DNA of 64,000 nt from Ancylostoma caninum (taxonomy: Eukaryota > Nematoda > Chromadorea > Rhabditida > Ancylostomatidae), in the NCBI GenBank assembly GCA_037903475.1, contig JBAJFG010000172.1:3464001-3528000 (forward strand), given 5' to 3'. Below, piece by piece: positions 1 to 11,397 of the stretch; within the stretch, counting starts at the first letter, position 1, and every line of letters begins with the position of its first letter. The notes below the pieces were generated by a model. That model made no database searches. It was not told the DNA's origin and saw nothing but the letters and a program-made list of their open reading frames with translations. The translations under genes and the position numbers were made by a program.

Positions 1-2909
1 TGTAACTCTTCGCCCAAGAAAATTCGCCTAGTGCCGTTTGTCATCCCGTTGCTGTTATTTTTCGGCGTTTTCGTTCAAATTATGCTTTCAGACCTTTAAC
101 CTTACCCTATGTGGGCCTTACCCCTTCTAGCAGATGCGTTGCTTTCAGATTTTACTATTTGCTTTAGAATTACTGTAATAATGTACATATTTTTAATACC
201 ATTGCCATAGATTACAGGTTCCTTCACGCTATTCCTGTTCAGTGCCTTGCCTAGATATTGCCAATGTGATGCGATCGATATCGATCAATAATCCAAAAAT
301 GCTTTCGAAATGAATTATTTGGATAGGTTTTATTCTGTACAGACAAACAGTGGATCGGGAAAAAATTGCACAAAAATACAAGAAAAAGTGACAAGTACCG
401 TAGAACTGACAAAGTAGAACAAATGACAAGTGAAACTTAACATGATATGACATGCAATTGATGGTAACTTACTGCCTAGTTGTGTTTGCGAGTAGGGGGG
501 CGGAAATTTCTCAAGTGTGTTTATTCTAGCAAATTTCTGGATCGTAAATGATAAGAAATCCGGGAAAATGCTGATGTTTTCATTCATACAGCCCTCCTAA
601 TTTTTTTTTGGTACTGTAATTTTTCAGAGATAGTGCAATTGCACAAAAATGTAAAACTCTCGGAATAAGACGGAGAACAGAAATGAATTGCTACAGCATG
701 AAAAAAGCGATCAGTAAAATGCAACAGATCACATCTAATGTGGAGTAATTGTATGAAAACAATGAAGGAGAAAAAGAAAATTTAAAAAAAAATGGCAAAA
801 ATAAATATACAACCAATGCTGCCTAGACGTATAGGGGACGTATCAATGTTATTTTGGGTCAGAAATCGATTATTCGAATATTCGAGTAGTCGAACAGCTG
901 GTAATCTATCCCCAGTGTCTTTACCAAAACAATGAATTTAAAAAAAATCCCTGATGTTTTCGAAAATTTTTATCGTAGGATTCTGGAAAAGTCACATGGC
1001 GATGGGGTCTTAGCCACGCCCACTTTTCCACATGCACCTTTTCAAACAATGGAATAAGGCTGTTATTGAGGATTTACACGAGGATTTTTTCTGCAAAAAT
1101 TTTCTTTCGGATAGATTACCCATCTGGGTGGGAAAAGGTCCCCAAGGGGTTTTCCGGAAAAGGACAGGCCTTCCCTATTAATGATTTCGACAGAAAAGAA
1201 TTTCAAGCATACTCTCATCCGTCCACTATGGAAGTATGTACGTACAGAATCCGTTGTAAGGTTGATATTCACTTGGGGACCAGTTCTCGCTCAATAATTT
1301 TTGGTTTTTGGACTTTATGTGGATGTTCCTCGAATTCTCATGAGAATACGTATGTTCCGCGGCAGTTACCGTAAGTGGCTGATCCTTCCCACTAAGGGTA
1401 CAGTTAGTGAAGCAAGAGAAGTAGTAAACTAAGAGAGAGAAAAGAAACAAAGAAGCACGACTAGACCACTATCGATTACAGATCAAGATCACAGAAGAAG
1501 CTTCCTTGCGACGTGATCATCTCATCCGGAGAGATGACGTCACAGCACACTTAATTACCCGACAAAGAGAGCTCGTCACGATGCGGTGGACGAGTTGTTT
1601 GAGCTGAGCTGAGCAGAACTGAGCTAGACGACCTCACTACGACTTGGCCTGATGCCAGATGCCGCCAGATCACTGTTGAAGCTCGTGTCACGCGTGTCGT
1701 TGAGCGTGTTCGGCGGTAGCATCGCTTTGCGCAAGGACGATTCTGAAAAAAGTACTGTAGTCTACTGTGGTTGGCCCGATTTTTAGTATTGCACTGTTAA
1801 AAAATGGTTATTTTAATGGTGGCGAGCAGTGATTACCGTAGTTGCGCACAATTAAGCTGTTGATTAGTTTAATAGTGAGGTTAAATTTCACTGGATCCCG
1901 AAAAATTATGACTCCAGGATCATCTTATAAGCTCCTCTCCTTTCCTTTCCTCTCCTAGAACGTCACCTTTAGCGCAGCAAGGCCGAAAAACCATCGTTTT
2001 GCAGTCTCGCTGCTTAGAAAATGCGTCTGTGACTTTGTCTGCAATTACGACCGCAGCACGATGTCGGCCGGCTGATCAGCTGGTTCGATCGATACGAGGA
2101 CACTGTAGAATTCCACTTGTAGGAGATTTTGCTAAGTGACAGTACGAAGACTACCCGACACCATGCCGCAGCCGCAATTGCGGACAATGTAACTTCCTGA
2201 GCTGCCAGAAATGCAGAGGAGTAGTATTAAGGTAGTACCATATAACTCACCAATATTGATTCAACTATTTTTGTTGACCACTTTTCACTTTCAGTCATTA
2301 AAGTTTTTTTATCCCTAGGTTGGTAAATAATCATAAGCAAAACACCGACACGGCAACGTCCAACAACTACAGCGCACAGTTGGTCTGCCGCGCCGCGTGC
2401 ACAGTGCGGTGCGGCAGACCAGATGGCCCGTTTTCTGTGATGCAAAATAGATTGGCAGGCATTGTATAAGTAATGCGATTAAAATTGAGAAGGAATGGTT
2501 AATTAAATACTCCCGCAGTTCTTAAGCGGTTTAAATCAACCCTGGTTAAGGTGCCATTCCCCAAATTTCGTGCCAATGTGAATATTCATTCCGATGCTGT
2601 TACTGAGTTTGTTATTGATTAGCACGGAATTTTCCCGATAGGAAACACGACACAACCACTATTACTGGAAAAAGTTCTCACCATTAAACAGTGGTGGATA
2701 TGGACCAGGGAAATGTGCCTAAACAATAGCTTAGAGAGGTTGTAAGTGAAGCATCACGAGACAGCCATGGAATAGGAAAAAATGGAGGAAGGAGAAGGAG
2801 AGGAGAGGAGGAGAAAGAGGAAGAGGGAGTCAAAATCTGTGAGCGGGAGTTTTTGGAAACAGGTGAATGCGGCTTGTCGCGCGGACGAGTTGTCCGGCCT
2901 TGTACTGTT
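1..2909. other. Gene-free stretch with scattered repeat fragments
   Basis: No open frame here shows a recognisable protein or a consistent splice pattern. Visible items are a copy of the dispersed terminal motif TGGGGACCAGTTCTCG at about 1275-1290, one copy of GGACGAGTTG at 1588-1597, a GC-rich hairpin at 2382-2422 (arms TGGTCTGCCGC and GCGGCAGACCA), and a purine-rich GGA/AGA tract at about 2783-2830. Confidence 0.5.
2382..2422. repeat. GC-rich hairpin
   Basis: TGGTCTGCCGC at 2382-2392 is followed 19 bases later by its exact complement GCGGCAGACCA at 2412-2422. The intervening bases also pair partly, making a near-palindrome of about 41 bp in otherwise AT-rich DNA. It is probably the core of a small foldback element. 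Confidence 0.5.
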
Positions 2910-5900
2910 TCAATTTTCCACCCGCCTCAAATCGAAAATCACCTCAGTAATGGAGGAGCTATAACCTTTTTCTGGAAAAAAAAAGAGAACGGGGAGGGGG
3001 GAAGGTCACTAAAAATAGAGAATCTCAAAGTTACTAGTTTTGTAAGTTGTAAATGAAAAATACAGTTCAACCTCCCTAAGAATTCTAGAAATTTCTGTGA
3101 TTTCACAATAGCCCGCGCAAAACTGCGAAATAAAACCAAATATGGTTGAAAACTACGTAAAATTCTAACTTCTCTCCTTGGACGAGTTGTCCGCTTCATT
3201 GAACGAGCGGAAGCCTAAAACGAACGAGTCGACTGATTTCACACGATTTCCCACGGCAACTCGTCCAAAGGGGCGTGGCTGTGAGGTTGAACTGCCTTCC
3301 CAACACCAAAGTATCCAAGCGGCACTTACTTATAGGCCTCGCATCGAGACTGGGTGGCTGGGAACGCGGTAACGGTGTCGGTTGGTCCGCACGATACGTC
3401 GCTGACAAAAGTGGACGAGTTGCCGCGACTCCACCGTTCCTGTCAAAGGTGGTCATCTCCTTCTCCACGGGTCGGCGTCGGCGCCTGAAATTCCTAATCA
3501 TTCCTTGTGGAGAAAAGAGGAAAAAAGGGGGTGTATTGTTGTGAGGAGAAAAGGGGCGTGACCATTAGACTCTGACTGGCGCATACAACTCGTCCAACCA
3601 GTTCCAACACGTGGTCGTGACGAGCGGCTCTAATGCGCCAATCAGAGTCGCCTGGCCACGCCCCTTTCTCCCTCATGACGACACACACACAAAGGTAGAA
3701 CACTTACAGTATGCATACTGCAAGCAGCGCCACAATCAGAAGCAGGAATAGAATTCCTGTGATGATTCCTAGTACGATAGTGGCGGTACGATAACCAGTG
3801 TCAACAACGCCCTGAAATACGCCAGAAGAATAGCAGCACAATAGCAGTAGAATAGCAGCACTGCTGCGTTCGACTCACCGCAGTGTATGGATCCAAGACG
3901 CCGCCGTCTTCGTCCTGGCAGTAGGTGCCTTCCTTGATACCCCAAGGGCAATTCTTACAGTTGTCCACCTAAATTTGCTGTGCTTGAGAAATGATTGGGA
4001 AATTTTCCAGGAAAAACCCACCTGTCCGCCATTCTGGAACACACAGACGTAGAAGAACCCTGTGGTATTCGATCGACATGCCGCAGCACTGGGACTAATC
4101 GCTGACGGAGTGCACGTCAAGTCACAATTTGGCCCGATTAAAGTGCCGGTGCACGAGATCGAATAGGACAGGTAGAGCCTGAAATTTTGCATCAGGTCCA
4201 GGAACGGCAGATGGGTAGTTGTGTGAATGCAGAAACAACCATTGCCTGCATTTCTCATGCGTAAAATTGATTCCTAATTTTTCCCTTAGTTTTTATTGAT
4301 CAGCCAAGCGAACACGTTGTGTGCCGCTACGAATGGGTTAAATTCTGGAGTTAGAGCGCAAAATTATATTGATGGTTGGCTTAATATATGAGCCGATTAG
4401 ATAAATAGATGAAAATTATCGGATAAAAGGTAGATAAAATCGAAGGAAAGACAAAAAACCATCAGATAAAAACCTCTTTTTGTTGCCGTAATGCCCTCCG
4501 AAGCGGAAACTATGCCGCGTCACACACGCGACGCATGGGAATGACAGTTGTCCACGTGGAGTAAGATACGAACAGACCTATTTTTCACATTGCATCGAGT
4601 AAGATATGAACAGACCTATTTTTCGATAAAAGGCTTCAATTTGAGTTTTAGTTATTTCATTCGACATGATAGCAAAATTAAGAAACAAAAGAACTAGTAT
4701 TCCTTGATATTTTATTAATTTCTCAAAACTATTTTATTCATTAATTAGAACTCAGCGCAAAAGTTGCAAAAGATTACAGAAAAAACCCATATATCTGTGA
4801 AGGTACGCGTGGCGTACACCGACGCTCGCAAGTGAAAGTTGACCCTAACCCCTCCATCTTATGAATCCAGCATAACAGGAAATTTTTTTTATAAATCGGT
4901 TTGTGCTTTGAAAAATCCTGACATTGAATAGCAAGTCTGGGAAGAATTGCCTATTACTGAAAGAACCATTTCATGCTAGTAAATTTATTTTTCGCCGTTT
5001 TTTTCTCATGTTTTCCAGCTCTGTTCTCCGGAGAAACCAGGTTTCACCTGATCTGCTTCAATGAATATATCGATTTTTCACACATTAGCAACTCAAATCT
5101 CTGTTCATGCTTTCCTATTCACTTCATTTTTCATAATTTCTGATTTGTTCCCAGATCAAGTAGACAAATTCACAGAGGCTCCCCACACTTACATGGTCCC
5201 GAGCAGTTTTCCTTGGTATGCATGTCGTTGAGCCATACTCTGCACTCCGCCCACAGCCGGTAGCGTGTCGGACAGCGGAACGACGAAGGTGTCGGCATGG
5301 GTGAGGGTATCCACAGCTACCAACGAGCCGTCGGCTTGGTTGATCACTGGGCCGAGGTGATGGGCAAAAATGTCGATGGCGGACTGCAAAATGTTCCAAT
5401 TAGGCTTAAGTATGGGTAAAAAATAGTCAATAACCTGGAAGTAACCTACAGGTTTGCTAGGCAGTTGTACAATGTAATTCTGATCCCAGGCACTTTGTTG
5501 ACCGCTTGGAAGCTGTCCATTCGAATCGAGAGTGATGAACTCGGTGGCGAGGTGACGAACGGAGGTGCTGAAAAGAAAAACGGAATTCTCAGGAGGGCCA
5601 AGGGCGGCAGTAGCGTATAAGGGGTTCCAGGGATTTTCTTCTTAAAATCGGGGATGTGTTGGTCCATTTTAGTTCAACTGAGGGTCAGGAAAACTCCTTT
5701 ATTTCCATATTCTGGATAACCAGTGAGCTGCAGAACAGATCCAGGAGATTCTAATCCAATGAAAAACCAAGAAATTTTCGCTGAAATCGTCAAACTTCGA
5801 GAAAAACTCGCGAAACCACTTACTCAGGTGCAGATATGATAAATGTGAAGCCGAAATAGCAGGCCGGGGGCCGATTCAGATAGTTACAGGTGTTCCCCGG

Positions 5901-6377
5901 GGGACAAACACATGTCCAGCCATTCGGCAGAGCTGACTGGGGGTTGGAGTAGCCGCGCAGTTGAAACTGGATCGTCACACCGTTGCTGTTATCCGTGTGG
6001 CCCTGAAATATCATCCTGAGCAGAGTCAGACTGGTATGGACCAATGGGTCAGGGGGTTGAAAGGCTTGAAGGGTTCGAGAAAGCCCCTAGCAGCCCTTTA
6101 GATTTCACTGTTGCCTTTTTTTCAAAATTTCCAGAATTTTTGCAGACATTTTCTCTAATTTTTTGGATTCTAATTTGCGAATCTAGGCTCTTCATAAGTG
6201 GGTAAAACTCACATTAAATGTTATATTGTAGGGCGTGAGAATCTGCCTAACCACTCCTCTTGACATTCCTTCCGGAGAAAACGAAGGATTTCCGGCGTTC
6301 AAGCCATTTTCGCCATTTAAATTATAGTTATACTGGGCAAAAACTAGAGGCAGTAGGCAGAGTAATCGAAGAATCAT
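2910..6377 (-). CDS. DSL-like cysteine-rich type I transmembrane protein (9-exon model, about 409 aa)
   Basis: Exons on the minus strand: 6377-6213, 6002-5824, 5567-5450, 5383-5193, 4178-4022, 3968-3879, 3811-3708, 3493-3330 and, tentatively, 2971-2910. Phases agree and the total is 410 codons including stop. A signal peptide (MILRLLCLLPLVFA) starts one base after a TTTGCAG acceptor. The ectodomain has an N-terminal cysteine cluster (exon 2, around NGWTCVCPPGNTC). Residues 227-274 have cysteine spacing C-8-C-3-C-11-C-10-C-10-C; the DSL domain of Delta/LAG-2 ligands is C-8-C-3-C-11-C-7-C-8-C. Two further cysteines follow (277 and 287). A membrane segment (about 309-335) precedes five arginines and a roughly 70-residue cytoplasmic tail. 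No EGF repeats are seen between the DSL-like region and the membrane. A Notch-ligand or co-ligand role is inference. Intron 7 holds a 127-bp foldback. The last exon, and so the C-terminus, is the least certain part. Confidence 0.72.
3545..3671. repeat. Foldback (inverted-repeat) element in intron 7 of the DSL-like gene
   Basis: The two ends are imperfect inverted copies. The left end reads GGAGAAAAGGGGCGTGACC and the right end is the complement (GGCCACGCCCCTTTCTCC). A second block in the arms (GACTCTGACTGGCGCAT against ATGCGCCAATCAGAGTC) confirms the pairing. The centre contains one of several local copies of the 10-mer GGACGAGTTG, here as its complement. It is small, non-coding and MITE-like; its family is not recognised. 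Confidence 0.6.
4558..4622. repeat. Short direct repeat, two copies about 39 bp apart
   Basis: The phrase GAGTAAGATACGAACAGACC followed by TATTTTTC occurs twice with one base changed (TATGAAC in the second copy), in intron 4 of the DSL-like gene. It is a simple local duplication with no evident function. Confidence 0.5.
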
Positions 6378-9300
6378 CCTGCAAATCAGTGAAATTCGTG
6401 TATAATTTGCGGTAGGGGCACGGAAAAAATAACGGATAGGCAGCAATAAATGGAAGAGAATAGCAGACGAATAGCAGCAGTTAGTGAGGAAACAATGGTT
6501 TTTCCACTACTTCATGTAAATCTGAGTAAAAGGTAAAATATCACTATCACTATCATGTAAGCTGAAGGAATTTCATCAAAATGGAGCAGAAATCCATGAA
6601 ATCCTCAAAGTGCAGAAGGTTTTCCAGATCATCAACAAAAACAAAGGTTCCATCGATCAGAAATTTTCTAGAAAAAATCACCTCACTGTGAAATCGAACA
6701 CTTCATTGTTATAGGCGAAAAAAAAAACGCAATGAGGTGTGAGTCACAACGACGAAAGGCTGAAGTTTGCATTCTGATAAGGTATCAGCCAGGAAAAAAA
6801 TCAATACCATTGGTCAGGCAAGGAGGAGCCCATGAGCTTAGAAACAGGTCAAGGTGATAGAGCGATAAAATAAAGAAATCACGTGTGCGACCTGAATGGA
6901 GTTGAGTTTCTCTGGATCTCTGTGTTCACTCAAAATCAATACATTGATTGGATATTTTCCTGAAATTTTCTGATCCATTCGAGTATAACAGCCTTTCTTC
7001 CAGAGAAAAAAAACGTGGCTAGGTATTGAAGTCCTGACCAATAATATTCAGGAGAATATGCAGAATGCTTAGAAACTCGTCGCTCTCATAACAATTCCTG
7101 ACTTTTATAGAAAGGCATCTACTGGTGTCCCTAGAAGTGGAAGAATTTTTACGTCTACAGGGTAGCTAAAGTATATGAGTCTAATAGACCTGAAAAAAAC
7201 TGACAATGAGGAATCAAGCGCTTTAAAGACAAGAAAGCATGAAAGCAAGGATGTTCCTGGATTGTCTCGATCACAATCATCAGTTGGGGAGCCTCCATAA
7301 ACTATGAGGACACCGAATTGTAGCTTTTGAACGATAACCATCCGTGATTTTTCCTCTCCTCGATAACGACATTGTCTCGGAGATTCAGATTCAGATTCAA
7401 AATATCCAAATCCACACATTTTGAAATAAAAATAACAAATAACTATTGTTAGAAGGGAGATGTCAAGACGTGGAAAAAAATTCTATAAGTTTTTTGGTTT
7501 TCAACGGAAATTTAAAGGCACGGATTTGAACACTATTTCGCGGATTCTTTAGATTTTGCAGGATAAAGATAGGGATATGTCTTGCAACCGTGTGAACAGG
7601 TATCACAACACATGAACAACTCAGACTAGAGCTGATAACAGTATCTAAAGACTTCTATAAGTGAACTAAGCAACGAAAGAATGATTGGACAACATTTCGC
7701 AAGATGACTGCCCAAAAGCAGACAAGTTAGTAAAAGGCAGCGTTATCAGAAACAAGAGACTAGAGCGTTCAGTCAGGTGGAACATGCAAGGAGTTGATTA
7801 CACAACGTCAAGCAGGCTATCACTTATGAAAAGCAGATGGTTCAGAACACACAGCTGCGAGAACTGGTCCCCATTCGGCTTTTTAAACTGCTAGTGGCTG
7901 CTAAGATATACGGCTAAGGGTTAGGCCTCGAACTAGGGACTGGTAATGAATTATTTACAATCGTAGCTTCCAAATTGCAACAAATAGTCAGAATCAAAAG
8001 AATGTATGGATCGCACATCGCATGTACACCGGAATCAGGAGCGTGCGGAAATCCAGAAATTGCTCAAGGCACACCTAAAAATATTTTCGCCTGCATATCG
8101 ATCTTTTGTCCTTGACCAAGAACAGATGCCAGAAAATAAAGGAAAACTGGTTTGAAATTCTATGCCTTCACTTGTTTTTGGGCTATTTTGGGATGGTGTA
8201 GCCCCTAAAATGCACCTGACTCATCATTTTGAGCTTAAACACAGCGGATAGCAAGGTAAACAAAAAGAAAAGCAGCGGGCACGCAGGTAAACCGGCTATT
8301 TCTTCCGTTCTGTTTACTAAAGAGATGGATAACAATCACGGCGAAAGCAAAACCAGCTAAAGTGAAGGAAATGAGCAAAAAAAAACTAAAAATTTATAAA
8401 AATTACAGAATCGATTCGATGATTGAGACGGAATACATGAAGAGATGGAAGTTTTGCAAATATGGCCCATTTTGGAGGGGAGCGATAGCGAAAAAAAAGC
8501 CCGTCAATAAAGTCGCAGGACGAAGGACTCTTGGAAGGACAAGGTGGAGGTGGGCTCAGGAATGGTAAACATTATCGATTTTGAATTTTGGCCATACTTT
8601 TCTTCACTGCAGGATGGACAAGGACAATGAATAGCCATTAAACTAAAACTTCGAACTCCATCATTCTGCCATTGGGGTTCGGTAAATTAAAGGGTTTCTA
8701 TTTGCTACACATGCTTCAACAGATTCCCTTTCTGACTAAAATATTTCCTCAAATTAGCCGATAGCCCAGCACCTCTAGCCCTCCTCTCTTTCAAAAAAGC
8801 GGAATTTTTTTTAAAAGGAAATTTTCGTCTCATGAACTGCCACCATTATGGGCATACACTTTCCAACTTTTTGAAATATGCCTTTGCCAGACAATCTAGA
8901 ACAAATTTCTCTACAATAGCTCATAATTTTCTTCAAAGAGAAAGAGGTTTTTCACAAATGACTAATTTTAACGTGCCAACCTTGTCAAACAAATGAAATC
9001 TGCTCTAAAACAACTTTATAAAGCTTGAAACGCTGAGAAATAACCGGATTGTAGCAACTTCTGAACAGATAAAGTCAAAACACGACGACAGCTCAACTTT
9101 TTTTTTTAAATAACGCGTTTGCCGCATTCATCTTGAGCAGTACTTGGAGTCATATTTCATCCGCATGAAATATACATTTCCTTTCCATTAGGAAAATAAA
9201 ACTGACTTGTAAACTACCCATAGTTTCAACATCCTCTATTTTTTCTCTTCATCCTTTGTCCAACTAATTTTCATTCACTGTTACCTGTTTTTTAAGTTTC

Positions 9301-11122
9301 GAAGAGGTATTAGTAGCAGCTAAGTACAGTACCCATGGTAATTTACTGACAAAAACGTGGATTTTCGCCTTTTTCGATTTTTAGCGACACTCAGTTCACT
9401 TCGATCCTTATCAGAAAAAATGCAACCAGTCGATTTATATTTCTCTACAAGGTGAGCTCAGATTCGTGCTTCAAACTTTAATTAAGAAGCTATTACCATG
9501 CAAATTACTTGCGGCTATGAGTTAATATAGTCTACGTACTCCGAGATAACTGCGCGCTGACGACTGTGCTCTACAATGTACTGTGTATGTACGCTGGCGT
9601 AAGAAAGAGAAATGTTAATGGATCTCACAGATTTCATTAGAAAAAGCACGAAAAAGTACTATAATAATGGAGTGGGCGTAGGGTAACTGAAGGGTACCAT
9701 GAGGAAATAAGTGAAATGAGTTAGAAATATGAACAGTAGCAAAAATGTTCATTACATAGGACTGCAAGCTAAATAGAGAGAGATGTTCATAAAGAAAATC
9801 TAGAGAAAAAAGCAAGCATTGGAGGTTATCGAGGCTTCTACAAATCAAAGAAGTCCTGAGCGATATGCTACAAAGTAACGATCAAACTATGGCGCAGGCG
9901 TGTATGTGAACAAGTTTTTCGCCAAAGGTAATGCATTCGATCGTCAACGGGTCACTGGTTTCGACTGAGATCGGCATCTTTCGCTGGAAAAACGCACTCA
10001 ACGACGTCAGCAAAGTGCTTCAGATTATGAGGACGAGATCAGCAGCGAGATGGAGTGATAAAGTGTCAGATGGCAGCGCTTGATTCTATAAGTGTTCCAA
10101 AAAAAAGCGTGGACGAGTTTATGTGGGAGTAAGGAGCGTTCTGTTCCTCGTATGGATAGCGGTAGGTGTAGAAAATTGGAAATTTCCTGCTGAGACTGTA
10201 TAGGTTGACCACATGTTTGATTATAAAGGCATTCTGGTTACCTCACAGGTGAGCGTTAGGTATTTTCGGAGAAAGGTCCCCTAAAGGGGTTCCCAAATAA
10301 GTATAAAGTCTATTTTTGTGACAAAGACTGAACACCCGACAGCTCCACTGTATTGTACGATGAATTAGACACCCCCTGATTTCACATACCATCCAACGGC
10401 GGCATTAGGTGGCTATAAAGAAGCGTTCGCTCTCGATTAGCAATTCAATGCATCCAGGGAAGGAATCGTACCAGGACTATTCATGGATACACATGTGAAG
10501 AAAGTGGATTTTTGACGAAATTGCTCGCATTACTAGCAGCTGACGGGAACGGATGGTAGTCAAACAGTCAAGCGAGTGCCTAAATAAACAAATGATTCAT
10601 CAGGAATTGTCTGGGGTGTTCGTGAGCCAGGTGCAGAGCCAAAAACTAATTTTTTAGCCCTGAAGCTTTAAAAGTAATGAAAATGCTGTGAAATCATGGA
10701 AGAAAACTGGAAAAGTCATGCAATTCACGCCAAAAAAGAAAACTGTGTTCGCCTCCATCGCAGTGAAACCTCACCAAACAAAATGTTCTTCGACGTCATC
10801 AAAAATTTAGAGCAATAGAACTAATGGTATGGTTAAGGTCCGAAGTAGTACAGGTCAATCTTTCTGAGAAAAAAAAACAGATAACATCTTGCGTAAAAAC
10901 TGGGCGAAAACAGCAACAAATTCATGTGATTTCCAGTCGTAACAAAATCGATAGACTAAAGTAAAACAGGATAAATCCCTTACGAGTCAACCTACAACAA
11001 TTTAGGAAACTAATAGAGAAAAAAAACTGAAGTGTTGAAAAAGTGACATTGTAAGAAGTACCGAAGAGCAGGATTGATTTAAACAGAGGAAAAAAGGGAG
11101 AGAACGAGTGATTGAACGAATG
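6378..11122. other. Gene-poor intergenic stretch
   Basis: Only short frames occur, none with recognisable domains or matching splice phases. Around 9.88-10.6 kb several short frames read like remnants of coding sequence in shifting phase, but no family could be assigned. The motif GCGAGAACTGGTCCCCA at about 7858-7874 is another copy of the dispersed terminal motif found at 31.5 kb. Confidence 0.45.
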
Positions 11123-11397
11123 GAATGAATGAATGAATGAATGAATGAATGAATGAATGAATGAATGAATGAATGAATGAATAAATGAATGGAATGAATG
11201 AATGAATGGATGAATGGGGTGAATGAATGAATGAATGAATGAATGAATGAATGAATGAATGAATGAATGAATGAATGAATGAATGGGATGAGTGAATGAC
11301 TGAACGAACGAACGAACGAACGAACGAACGAATGAATGAATGAATGAATGAATGAATGAATGAATGAATGAACGAATGAATGTATGTATGTATGAAA
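11123..11397. repeat. (GAAT)n microsatellite array, interrupted
   Basis: About 270 bp of the tetramer GAAT/ATGA with occasional GGAATG, GAAC and GTAT variants. Because the unit is four bases, the complement stays open in every frame and translates as runs of FIHS repeats; this is not a protein. A near-identical array lies at 28874-29127. Confidence 0.95.
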
